A DNA stretch of 64,000 bases from Bombus terrestris (lineage: Eukaryota; Arthropoda; Insecta; Hymenoptera; Apidae), in NCBI RefSeq assembly GCF_910591885.1, contig NW_025963552.1, positions 372,001-436,000 on the forward strand. The letters run 5' to 3'. This document shows, piece after piece, positions 1 to 10,718 of the stretch. The first letter of the stretch is position 1, and the number at the start of each line of letters is the position of its first letter. The notes under the pieces are model-generated. The model made no database searches and was not told the DNA's origin. It saw only the letters and a program-made list of their open reading frames with translations. Made by a program: the position numbers and the translations under genes.

Positions 1-91
1 ATCCCTCTTGCGTTAGTCATTCGATATGAAGGCGACTTATTTCGAATTTGCGAACGTGTCGGATCGGATGTGAGGTTGGACTCAATTTTTA

Positions 92-104
92 CGAGCGAGC
101 GAGC
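92..104 (+). repeat. ARM1 contracted by 9 bp
   Basis: One GAGCGAGCG unit is missing. The same state recurs at 1346-1358 (copy of this monomer), 2175-2187 and 5535-5547. The contraction is confined to the first 5.6 kb of the window. Confidence 0.85.
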
Positions 105-786
105 AACGATCACAATTTGCAAGGTATACATATACCTTGCAATATGCATATATATCGTGTTAGTACCTAATTTTGTCAGCCATTTCGGACATCACATTGC
201 ACTGTACTATGTGGAAATAGTACTATTTATGTGAAACTATTCATAAACTGTAAACATTTGTCAGTAGGCAATAGGATAAATACTTCCGGCTCCTCGGGCT
301 GGTGCGAATGTTTCAATGTCCGTATGTGCCAAACCGTTGGATTGTGACATACCTTTAGGCGTCTCTCGCTCGCTGCGCTCGCTCGAAAACTATAGCCTAA
401 CCTAAAACCAATCCCTCTTGCGTTAGTCATTCGATATGAAGGCGACTTATTTCGAATTTGCGAACGTGTCGGATCGTATGTGAGGTTGGACTAAATTTTT
501 ACGAGCGAGCGTAGCGAGCGAGCAACGATCACAATTTGCAAGGTATACATATACCTTATATTGCCTTGCATACATTTCGTGTTATTACCTAATTTTGTCA
601 GCCATTTCGGACATCACATTGCACTGTACTATGTGGAAATAGCACTGTTTATGTGAAACTATTCATAAACTGTAAACATTTGTCAGTAGGCAATATGATA
701 AAGACTTCCGGCTCCTCGGGCTGGTGCGAATGTTTCAATGTCAGTATGTGCCAAACCGTTCGATGGTGACACATCTTTACGCGTCT

Positions 787-807
787 CTCGCTCGCTGCGC
801 TCGCTCG
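787..807 (+). repeat. ARM2: GC-rich arm, inverted partner of ARM1
   Basis: Built from CGCTCGCTG followed by CGCTCGCTC, an imperfect 9-bp direct repeat. Monomers at 41596-41607 and 60121-60132 have lost 9 bp here. The monomer starting at 43131 has gained 13 bp (43286-43298). ARM2 also lies inside the crossover interval of the chimeric monomer at 48199. Confidence 0.85.
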
Positions 808-817
808 AAAACTGTAG

Positions 818-827
818 CCTAACCTAA
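818..827 (-). repeat. Telomere-like word: two TTAGG units per monomer (CCTAACCTAA)
   Basis: The + strand reads CCTAACCTAA in nearly every monomer, so the - strand reads TTAGGTTAGG, two perfect units of the telomere repeat used by most insects. It sits about 10 bp past ARM2 inside the fold-back loop. Subtype variants alter it: GCCGAACC in the cassette's second monomer, CCTAACTTAA at about 46685 and 49635, CCTAACCTGAA at about 33635, 37845 and 54685. Two units are short enough to be chance, so descent from telomeric DNA is not established. Confidence 0.6.
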
Positions 828-923
828 AACCAATCCATCTTGCGTTCATTATTCGATATGGTGGCGACATATTTCGAATTTGCGAACGTGTCCGATCGGT
901 TGTGAGGTTGGAGTAGATAATTA

Positions 924-944
924 CGAGCGAGCGGAGCGAGCGAG
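924..944 (+). repeat. ARM1: GC-rich arm with perfect 9-bp direct duplication
   Basis: The arm contains GAGCGAGCG twice in immediate succession, after a leading C. It is the inverted partner of ARM2. In four monomers near the left end (92-104, 1346-1358, 2175-2187, 5535-5547) exactly one 9-bp unit is missing, which is what slippage or exchange between the two direct copies would give. Other variants are base changes, such as AATGAGC and AACGAGC endings, and these are diagnostic of monomer subtype. Confidence 0.85.
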
Positions 945-961
945 CAACGATCACAATTTGC

Positions 962-979
962 AAGGTATACATATACCTT
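962..979. repeat. Perfect hairpin AAGGTATA-CA-TATACCTT (class M form)
   Basis: Eight-base perfect arms around a CA spacer. The element is conserved in most monomers of both classes. Subtypes with GCTATACATATACC, GCAGGGTATACATACACC or TATAACTT break one arm. It is AT-rich and could extrude as a cruciform. Confidence 0.8.
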
Positions 980-1058
980 ATATTGCCTTGCATATATTTC
1001 GTGTTATTACCTAATTTTGTCAGCCATTTCGGACATCACATTGCACTGTACTATGTGG

Positions 1059-1072
1059 AAATAGTACTATTT
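1059..1072. repeat. 14-bp perfect palindrome AAATAGTACTATTT at the landmark
   Basis: The sequence equals its own reverse complement over 14 bp and contains AGTACT. It is conserved in nearly all monomers. Visible exceptions are the ACTAATTATG subtype (35991, 37254, 38936, 54095), the GGAGATAG subtype (33887, 35147, 36410, 38514, 41036, 58720) and the T-to-C change at about 31354. One HOR-length junction (27133-27160) maps across it. Confidence 0.85.
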
Positions 1073-4000
1073 ATGTGAAACTATTCATAAACTGTAAACA
1101 TTTGTCAGTAGGCAATAGGATAAAGACTTTCGGCTTCTCGGGCTGGTGCGAATGTTTCAATGTCCGTATGTGCCAAACCGTTGGATTGTGACACACCTGT
1201 ACGCGTGTCTCGCTCGCTGCGCTCGCTCGAATACGATAGCCTAACCTAAAACCAATCCCTCTTGCGTTAGTCATTCGATATGAAGGCGACTTATTTCGAA
1301 TTTGCGAACGTGTCGGATCGGATGTGAGGTTGGACTCAATTTTTACGAGCGAGCGAGCAACGATCACAATTTGCAAGGTATACATATACCTTGCAATATG
1401 CATATATATCGTGTTAGTACCTAATTTTGTCAGCCATTTCGGACATCACATTGCACTGTACTATGTGGAAATAGTACTATTTATGTGAAACTATTCATAA
1501 ACTGTAAACATTTGTCAGTAGGCAATAGGATAAATACTTCCGGCTCCTCGGGCTGGTGCGAATGTTTCAATGTCCGTATGTGCCAAACCGTTGGATTGTG
1601 ACACACCTTTAGGCGTCTCTCGCTCGCTGCGCTCGCTCGAAAACTATAGCCTAACCTAAAACCAATCCCTCTTGCGTTAGTCATTCGATATGAAGGCGAC
1701 TTATTTCGAATTTGCGAACGTGTCGGATCGGATGTGAGGTTGGACTAAATTCTTACGAGCGAGCGGAGCGAGCGAGCAACGATCACAAGTTGCAAGGTAT
1801 ACATATACCTTGCAATATGCATATATATCGTGTTAGTACCTAATTTTGTCAGCCACTTCGGACATCACATTGCACTGTAGTATGTGGAAATAGTACTATT
1901 TAGGTGAAACTATTCACAAACTGTAAACATTTGTCAGTAGGCAATATGATAAAGACTTCCGGCTCCTCGGGCTGGTGCGAATGTTTCAATGTCAGTATGT
2001 GCCAAACCGTTCGATGGTGACACACCTTTACGCGTCTCTCGCTCGCTGCGCTCGCTCGAAAACTATAGCCTAACCTAAAACCAATCCCTCTTGCGTTAGT
2101 CATTCGATATGAAGGCGACTTATTTCGAATTTGCGAACGTGTCGGATCGTCTGTGAGGTTGGACTAAATTTTTACGAGCGAGCGAGCAACGATCACAATT
2201 TGCAAGGTATACATATACCTTATATTGCCTTGCATACATTTCGTGTTATTACCTAATTTTGTCAGCCATTTCGGACATCACATTGCACTGTACTATGTGG
2301 AAATAGTACTATTTATGTGAAACTATTCATAAACTGTAAACATTTGTCAGTAGGCAATAGGATAAACACTTCCGGCTCCTCGGGCTGGTGCGAATGTTCC
2401 AATGTCCGTATGTGCCAAACCGTTGGATTGTGACGCACCTTTACGCGTCTCTCGCTCGCTGCGCTCGCTCGAAAACTATAGCCTAACCTAAAACCAATCC
2501 CTCTTGCGTTAGTCATTCGATATGAAGGCAACTTATTTCGAATTTGCGAACGTGTCGGATCGTATGTGAGGTTGGACTACATTTTTACGAGCGAGCGGAG
2601 CGAGTGAGCAACGATCAGAATTTCCAAGCTATACATATACCTAATGTTGCCTTGCATATATTTCGTGTTATTACCCAATTTTGTCAGCCACTTCGGACAT
2701 CACTTTGCACTGTAGTATGTGGAAATAGTACTATTTATGTGATACTATTCATAAACTGTGAACATTTGTCAGCAGGCAATAGGATAAAGACTTCCGGCTC
2801 CTCGGGCTGGTGCGAATGTTTCAATGTCCGTATGTGCCAAACCGTTCGATGGTGACACACCTTTACGCGTCTCTCGCTCGCTGCGCTCGCTCGAAAACTA
2901 TAGCCTAACCTAAAACCAATCCATCATGCGTTCATTATTCGATATGGTGGCGACATATTTCGAATTTGCGAACGTGTCGGATCGTATGTGAGGTTGGACT
3001 AAATTTTTACGAGCGAGCGGAGCGAGCGAGCAACGATCACAATTTGCAAGGTATACATATACCTTATATTGCCTTGCATACATTTCGTGTTATTACCTAA
3101 TTTTGTCAGCCATTTCGGACATCACATTGCACTGTACTATGTGGAAATAGTACTGTTTATGTGAAACTATTCATAAACTGTAAACATTTGTCAGTAGGCA
3201 ATATGATAAAGACTTCCGGCTCCTCGGGCTGGTGCGAATGTTTCAATGTCAGTATGTGCCAAACCGTTCGATTGTGACACACCTTTACGCGTCTCTCGCT
3301 CGCTGCGATCGCTCGAAAACTGTAGCCTAACCTAAAACCAATCCATCTTGCGTTCATTATTCGATATGGTGGCGACATATTTCGAATTTGCGAACGTGTC
3401 GGATCGGTTGTGAGGTTGGAGTAGATAATTACGAGCGAGCGGAGCGAGCGAGCAACGATCACAATTTGCAAGGTATACATATACCTTGCAATATGCATAT
3501 ATATCGTGTTAGTACCTAATTTTGTCAGCCACTTCGGACATCACATTGCACTGTAGTATGTGGAAATAGTACTATTTATGTGGTACTATTCATAAACTGT
3601 AAACATTTGTCAGTAGGCAATAGGATAAAGACTTCCGGCTCCTCGGGCTAGTGCGAATGTTTCAATGTCCGTATGTGCCAAACCGTTGGATTGTGACACA
3701 CCTTTACGCGTCTGTCGCTCGCTGCGCTCGTCGAAAATTATAGCCTAACCTAAAACCAATCCCTCTTGCGTTAGTCATTCGATATGAAGGCGACTTATTT
3801 CGAATTTGCGAACGTGTCGGATCGTATGTGAGGTTGGACTAAATTTTTACGAGCGAGCGGAGCGAGCGAGCAACGATCACAATTTGCAAGGTATACATAT
3901 ACCTTATATTGCCTTGCATACATTTCGTGTTATTACCTAATTTTGTCAGCCATTTCGAACATCACATTGCACTGTACTATGTGGAAATAGTACTATTTAT

Positions 4001-7000
4001 GTGAAACTATTCATAAACTGTAAACATTTGTCTGTAGGCAATATGATAAAGACTACCGGCTCCTCGGGCTGGTGCGAATGTTTCAATGTCAGTATGTGCC
4101 AAACCGTTCGATTGTGACACACCTTTACGCGTCTCTCGCTCGCTGCGCTCGCTCGAAAACTGTAGCCTAACCTAAAACCAATCCATCTTGCGTTCATTAT
4201 TCGATATGGTGGCGACATATTTCCAATTTGCGAACGTGCCGGATCGGTTGTGAGGTTGGAGTAGATAATTACGAGCGAGCGGAGCGAATGAGCAACGATC
4301 ACAATTTGCAAGGTATACATATACCTTATATTGCCTTGCATACATTTCGTGTTATTACTTAATTTTGTCAGCCATTTCGGACATCACATTGCACTGTACT
4401 ATGTGGAAATAGTACTATTTAGGTGAAACTATTCACAAACTGTAAACATTTGTCAGTAGGCAATATGATAAAGACTTCCGGCTCCTCGGGCTGGTGCGAA
4501 TGTTTCAATGTCAGTATGTGCCAAACCGTTGGATTGTGACACACCTTTACGCGTCTCTCGCTCGCTGAGCTCGCTCGAAAACTATAGCCTAACCTAAAAC
4601 CAATCCCTCTTGCGTTAGTCATTCGATATGAAGGCGACTTATTTCGAATTTGCGAACGTGTCGGATCGGATGTGAGGTTGGACTAAATTTTTACAAGCGA
4701 GCGGAGCGAGCGAGCAACGATCACAATTTGCAAGGTATACATTTACCTTGCAATATGCATATATATCGTGTTAGTACCTAATTTTGTCAGCCATTTCGGA
4801 CATCACATTGCACTGTACTATGTGGAAATAGTACTATTTATGTGAAACTATTCATAAACTGTAAACATTTGTCAGTAGGCAATAGGATAAAGACTTCCGG
4901 CTCCTCGGGCTGGTGCGAATGTTTCAATGTCCGTATGTGCCAAACCGTTGGATTGTGACGCACCTTTACGCGTCTCTCGCTCGCTGCGCTCGCTCGAAAA
5001 CTATAGCCTAACCTAAAACCAATCCCTCTTGCGTTAGTCATTCGATATGAAGGCAACTTATTTCGAATTTGCGAACGTGTCGGATCGTATGTGAGGTTGG
5101 ACTACATTTTTACGAGCGAGCGGAGCGAGTGAGCAACGATCAGAATTTCCAAGCTATACATATACCTAATGTTGCCTTGCATATATTTCGTGTTATTACC
5201 CAATTTTGTCAGCCACTTCGGACATCACATTGCACTGTAGTATGTGGAAATAGTACTATTTATGTGATACTATTCATAAACTGTGAACATTTGTCAGCAG
5301 GCAATAGGATAAAGACTTCCGGCTCCTCGGGCTGGTGCGAATGTTTCAATGTCCGTATGTGCCAAACCGTTCGATGGTGACACACCTTTACGCGTCTCTC
5401 GCTCGCTGCGCTCGCTCGAAAACTATAGCCTAACCTAAAACCAATCCCTCTTGCGTTAGTCATTCGATATGAAGGCGACTTATTTCGAATTTGCGAACGT
5501 GTCGGATCGTCTGTGAGGTTGGACTAAATTTTTACGAGCGAGCGAGCAACGATCACAATTTGCAAGGTATACATATACCTTATATTGCCTTGCATACATT
5601 TCGTGTTATTACCTAATTTTGTCAGCCATTTCGGACATCACATTGCACTGTACTATGTGGAAATAGTACTATTTATGTGAAACTATTCATAGACTGTAAA
5701 CATTAGTCAGTAGGCCATAGGATAAAGACTTCCGGCTCCTCGGGCTGGTGCGAATGTTTCAATGTCCGTATGTGACAAACCGTTGGATTGTGACACACCT
5801 TTACGCGTGTCTCGCTCGCTGCGCTCGCTCTAAAACGATAGCCTAACCTAAAACCAATCCCTCTTGCGTTAGTCATTCGATATGAAGGCGACTTATTTCG
5901 AATTTGCGAACGTGTCGGATCGTATGCGAGGTTGGACTAAATTTTTACGAGCGAGCGGAGCGAGCGACTAACGATCACAATTTGCAAGGTATACATATAC
6001 CTTGCAATATGCATATATATCGTGTTAGTACCTAATTTTGTCAGCCATTTCGGACATCACATTGCACTGTACTATGTGGAAATAGTACTATTTATGTGAA
6101 ACTATTCATAAACTGTAAACATTTGTCAGTAGGCAATAGGATAAAGACTTCAGGCTTCTCGGGCTGGTGCGAATGTTTCAATGTCCGTATGTGCCAAACC
6201 GTTGGATTGTGACACACCTGTACGCGTGTCTCGCTCGCTGCGCTCGCTCGAAAACTATAGCCTAACCTAAAACCAATCCCTCTTGCGTTAGTCATTCGAT
6301 ATGAAGGCGACTTATTTCGAATTTGCGAACGTGTCGGATCGGATGTGAGGTTGGACTAAATTCTTACGAGCGAGCGGAGCGAGCGAGCAACGATCACAAG
6401 TTGCAAGGTATACATATACCTTGCAATATGCATATATATCGTGTTAGTACCTAATTTTGTCAGCCACTTCGGACATCACATTGCACTGTAGTATGTGGAA
6501 ATAGTACTATTTAGGTGAAACTATTCACAAACTGTAAACATTTGTCAGTAGGCAATATGATAAAGACTTCCGGCTCCTCGGGCTGGTGCGAATGTTTCAA
6601 TGTCAGTATGTGCCAAACCGTTGGATTGTGACACACCTTTACGCGTCTCTCGCTCGCTGAGCTCGCTCGAAAACTATAGCCTAACCTAAAACCAATCCCT
6701 CTTGCGTTAGTCATTCGATATGAAGGCGACTTATTTCGAATTTGCGAACGTGTCGGATCGGATGTGAGGTTGGACTAAATTTTTACGAGCGAGCGGAGCG
6801 AGCGAGCAACGATCACAATTCGCAAGGTATACATATACCTTGCAATATGCATATATATCGTGTTAGTACCTAATTTTGTCAGCCATTTCGGACATCACAT
6901 TGCACTGTACTATGTGGAAATAGTACTATTTATGTGAAACTATTCATAAACTGTAAACATTTGTCAGTACGCAATAGGATAAAGACTTCCGGCTCCTCGG

Positions 7001-10000
7001 GCTGGTGCGAATGTTTCAATGTCCGTATGTGCCAAACCGTTGGATTGTGACACACCTTTACGCGTGTCTCGCTCGCTGCGCTTGCTCGAAAACGATAGCC
7101 TAACCTAAAACCAATCCCTCTTGCGTTAGTCATTCGATATGAAGGCGACTTATTTCGAATTTGCGAACGTGTCGGATCGGATGTGAGGTTGGACTAAATT
7201 TTTACGAGCGAGCGGAGCGAGCGAGCAACGATCACAAGTTGCAAGCTATACATATACCTAATGTCGCCTTGCATACATTTCGTGTTATTACCTAATTTTG
7301 TCAGCCATTTCGGACATCACATTGCACTGTACTATGTGGAAATAGTACTATTTATGTGAAACTATTCATAAACTGTAAACATTTGTCAGTAGGCAATATG
7401 ATAAAGACTACCGGCTCCTCGGGCTGGTGCGAATGTTTCAATGTCAGTATGTGCCAAACCGTTCGATTGTGACACACCTTTACGCGTCTCTCGCTCGCTG
7501 CGCTCGCTCGAAAACTGTAGCCTAACCTAAAACCAATCCATCTTGCGTTCATTATTCGATATGGTGGCGACATATTTCCAATTTGCGAACGTGCCGGATC
7601 GGTTGTGAGGTTGGAGTAGATAATTACGAGCGAGCGGAGCGAGCGAGCAACGATCACAATTTGCAAGGTATACATATACCTTATATTGCCTTGCATACAT
7701 TTCGTGTTATTACCTAACTTTGTCAGCCATTTCGGACATCACATTGCACTGTACTATGTGGAAATAGTACTATTTATGTGAAAATATTCATAAACTGTAA
7801 ACATTTGTCAGTAGGCAATAGGATAAAGACTTCCGGCTCCTCGGGCTGGTGCGAATATTTCAATGTCCGTATGTGCCAAAACGTTGGATTGTGACACACC
7901 TTTACGCGTCTCTCGCTCGCTGCGCTCGCTCGAAAACTATAGCCTAACCTAAAACCAATCCCTCTTGCGTTAGTCATTCGATATGAAGGCAACTTATTTC
8001 GAATTTGCGAACGTGTCGGATCGTATGTGAGGTTGGACTAAATTTTTACGAGCGAGCGGAGCGAGCGAGCAACGATCACAATTTGCAAGGTATACATATA
8101 CCTTATATTGCCTTGCATACATTTCGTGTTATTACCTAATTTTGTCAGCCACTTCGGACATCACATTGCACTTTAGTATGTGGAAATAGTACTATTTATG
8201 TGAAAATATTCATAAACTGTAAACATTTGTCAGTAGGCAATATGATAAAGACTACCGGCTCCTCGGGCTGGTGCGAATGTTTCAATGTCAGTATGTGCCA
8301 AACCGTTCGATTGTGACACACCTTTACGCGTCTCTCGCTCGCTGCGCTCGCTCGAAAACTGTAGCCTAACCTAAAACCAATCCATCTTGCGTTCATTATT
8401 CGATATGGTGTCGACATATTTCCAATTTGCGAACGTGCCGGATCGGTTGTGAGGTTGGAGTAGATAATTACGAGCGAGCGGAGCGAGCGAGCAACGATCA
8501 CAATTTGCAAGGTATACATATACCTTATATTGCCTTGCATACATTTCGTGTTATTACCTAATTTTGTCAGCCATTTCGGACATCACATTGCACTGTACTA
8601 TGTGGAAATAGTACTATTTATGTGAAACTATTCATAAACTGTAAACATTTGTCAGTAGGCAATAGGATAAAGACTTCCGGCTCCTCGGGCTGGTGCGAAT
8701 GTTTCAATGTCCGTATGTGCCATAACGTTGGATTGTGACACACCTTTACGCGTCTCTCGCTCGCTGCGCTCGCTCGAAAACTATAGCCTAACCTAAAACC
8801 AATCCCTCTTGCGTTAGTCAGTCGATATGAAGGCAACTTATTTCGAATTTGCGAACGTGTCGGATCGTATGTGAGGTTGGACTAAATTTTTACGAGCGAG
8901 CGGAGCGAGCGAGCAACGATCACAATTTGCAAGGTATACATATACCTTGCAATATGCATATATATCGTGTTAGTACCTAATTTTGTCAGCCACTTCGGAC
9001 ATCACATTGCACTTTAGTATGTGGAAATAGTACTATTTATGTGATACTATTCATAAACTGTAAACATTTGTCAGTAGGCAATAGGATAAAGACTTCCGGC
9101 TCCTCGGGCTGGTGCGAATGTTTTAATGTCCGTATGTGACAAACCGTTGGAATGTGACACACCTTTACGCGTGTCTCGCTCGCTGCGCTCGCTCGAAAAC
9201 GATAGCCTAACCTAAAACCAATCCCTCTTGCGTTAGTCATTCGATATGAAGGCGACTTATTTCGAATTTGCGAACGTGTCGGATCGGATGTGAGGTTGGA
9301 CTAAATTTTTACGAGCAAGCGGAGCGAGCGAGCAACGATCACAAGTTGCAAGGTATACATATACCTTGCAATATGCATATATATCGTGTTAGTACCTAAT
9401 TTTGTCAGCCATTTCGGACATCACATTGCACTGTACTATGTGGAAATAGTACTATTTATGTGAAACTATTCATAAACTGTAAACATTTGTCAGTAGGCAA
9501 TAGGATAAAGACTTCAGGCTTCTCGGGCTGGTGCGAATGTTTCAATGTCCGTATGTGCCAAACCGTTGGATTGTGACACACCTGTACGCGTGTCTCGCTC
9601 GCTGCGCTCGCTCGAAAACTATAGCCTAACCTAAAACCAATCCCTCTTGCGTTAGTCATTCGATATGAAGGCGACTTATTTCGAATTTGCGAACGTGTCG
9701 GATCGGATGTGAGGTTGGACTAAATTCTTACGAGCGAGCGGAGCGAGCGAGCAACGATCACAAGTTGCAAGGTATACATATACCTTATATTGCCTTGCAT
9801 ACATTTCGTGTTATTACCTAATTTTGTCAGCCACTTCGGACATCACATTGCACTTTAGTATGTGGAAATAGTACTATTTATGTGAAAATATTCATAAACT
9901 GTAAACATTTGTCAGTAGGCAATATGATAAAGACTACCGGCTCCTCGGGCTGGTGCGAATGTTTCAATGTCAGTATGTGCCAAACCGTTCGATTGTGACA

Positions 10001-10299
10001 CACCTTTACGCGTCTCTCGCTCGCTGCGCTCGCTCGAAAACTGTAGCCTAACCTAAAACCAATCCATCTTGCGTTCATTATTCGATATGGTGGCGACATA
10101 TTTCGAATTTGCGAACGTGTCGGATCGGTTGTGAGGTTGGAGTAGATAATTACGAGCGAGTGGAGCGAGCGAGCAACGATCACAATTTGCAAGGTATACA
10201 TATACCTTATATTGCCTTGCATACATTTCGTGTTATTACCTAATTTTGTCAGCCATTTCGGACATCACATTGCACTGTACTATGTGGAAATAGTACTAT

Positions 10300-10718
10300 T
10301 TATGTGAAACTATTCATAAACTGTAAACATTTGTCAGTAGGCAATAGGATAAAGACTTCCGGCTTCTCGGGCTGGTGCGAATGTTTCAATGTCCGTATGT
10401 GCCAAACCGTTGGATTGTGACACACCTGTACGCGTGTCTCGCTCGCTGCGCTCGCTCGAATACGATAGCCTAACCTAAAACCAATCCCTCTTGCGTTAGT
10501 CATTCGATATGAAGGCGACTTATTTCGAATTTGCGAACGTGTCGGATCGGATGTGAGGTTGGACTAAATTTTTACGAGCGAGCGGAGCGAGCGAGCAACG
10601 ATCACAATTTGCAAGGTATACATATACCTTGCAATATGCATATATATCGTGTTAGTACCTAATTTTGTCAGCCATTTCGGACATCACATTGCACTGTACT
10701 ATGTGGAAATAGTACTAT
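10300..10718 (+). repeat. Reference class-L satellite monomer (419 bp)
   Basis: Example of the shorter class. The hairpin is extended to 12-bp arms (10609-10634) because CCTT is followed by GCAA. The segment continues through the palindrome ATATGCATAT (10634-10643) and ends in GTTAGTACC, where class M has GTTATTACC. The rest of the unit matches class M. Class L occurs at fixed places in the 18-monomer HOR (five of the 18 intervals are 419 bp: those starting at 8618, 9037, 10300, 10719 and 13248). It is therefore a reproducible position marker and not random variation. In the second half of the window the L segment often reads CAATATACAAATATATCG, or has a GCAGGG/ACACC variant that breaks the hairpin. 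Confidence 0.93.
10609..10634. repeat. Extended 12-bp-arm hairpin (class L form)
   Basis: TTGCAAGGTATA (10609-10620) and its exact reverse complement (10623-10634) flank CA. This is the longest perfect dyad in the monomer. It is immediately followed by, and shares one base with, the perfect palindrome ATATGCATAT. Class L monomers therefore carry a denser dyad cluster than class M. Confidence 0.85.

Larger units (their letters stand above)
787..944. repeat. 158-bp fold-back unit bounded by inverted GC-rich arms (one example of ~152)
   Basis: ARM2 (787-807) and ARM1 (924-944) are 21-bp inverted copies of each other with a single mismatch, at the centre. They enclose 116 bp. The same pair is present in essentially every monomer. 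Both arms are runs of GAGC/GCGA words rich in CpG, unlike the AT-rich surroundings. The enclosed part carries the CCTAACCTAA word and the P/Q block. A single strand could form a long stem. The shape recalls a non-autonomous fold-back or MITE-like insertion fixed in an ancestral satellite of about 264 bp. I see no target-site duplication and no coding remnant, so that origin is only a hypothesis. Confidence 0.75.
649..1070 (+). repeat. Reference class-M satellite monomer (422 bp)
   Basis: Example of the commoner monomer class, measured landmark to landmark. In order it holds: the variable segment with the two-way choices AATAGG/AATATG and GTCCGTATG/GTCAGTATG; an MluI-type ACGCGT word; ARM2 (787-807); CCTAACCTAA (818-827); the P/Q block (about 832-880); ARM1 (924-944); the AAGGTATA hairpin (962-979); the M segment, recognised by CCTTATATTGCCTTGCAT; and the AAATAGTACTATTT palindrome (1059-1072). 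Class M is 3 bp longer than class L solely because of the segment after the hairpin. About 28 CpG sites occur in the consensus by eye. No transcription signal is recognisable. Confidence 0.95.
1..1254 (+). repeat. Three-monomer unit whose start is repeated at 1255
   Basis: Bases 1 to about 470 recur at 1255 to about 1724, offset 1,254. They share the private ACTCAATTTTTACG, the contracted ARM1 and the ATAAATACTTCC variant of the monomers at 227 and 1481. After about 470 the two copies diverge into different subtypes, so the second copy is truncated or was joined to another unit. Confidence 0.8.
1..7351 (+). repeat. Left region: diverged and rearranged relatives of the 18-monomer HOR
   Basis: Monomers start at 227, 649, 1071, 1481, 1900, 2313, 2735, 3157, 3576, 3997, 4419, 4838, 5260, 5673, 6092, 6511 and 6930. 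Many match HOR slots further right. 4838 and 5260 correspond to 12404 and 12826 (offset 7,566). 5673 corresponds to 13248 (offset 7,575). 6930 corresponds to 14511 (offset 7,581). 3576 carries the same GGTACT and GTCTGTCGC variants as 11138. The order is not identical: 6092 and 6511 stand where 13667 and 14089 would be, and the 11560 type is missing between 3576 and 3997. The 2313-2735 pair is repeated at 4838-5260 (offset 2,525), sharing ACTACATTTTTACG and GATCAGAATTTCC. Confidence 0.8.

Noticed and set aside
787..944. Viral inverted terminal repeats (GAGC-rich arms)
   Set aside because: The words GAGCGAGC resemble some viral hairpin ends. The arms here are short, internal to every monomer, and not accompanied by any viral coding sequence.
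962..979. Rho-independent terminator
   Set aside because: The hairpin is AT-rich and lacks a GC-rich stem followed by a T run. The context is eukaryotic satellite DNA.
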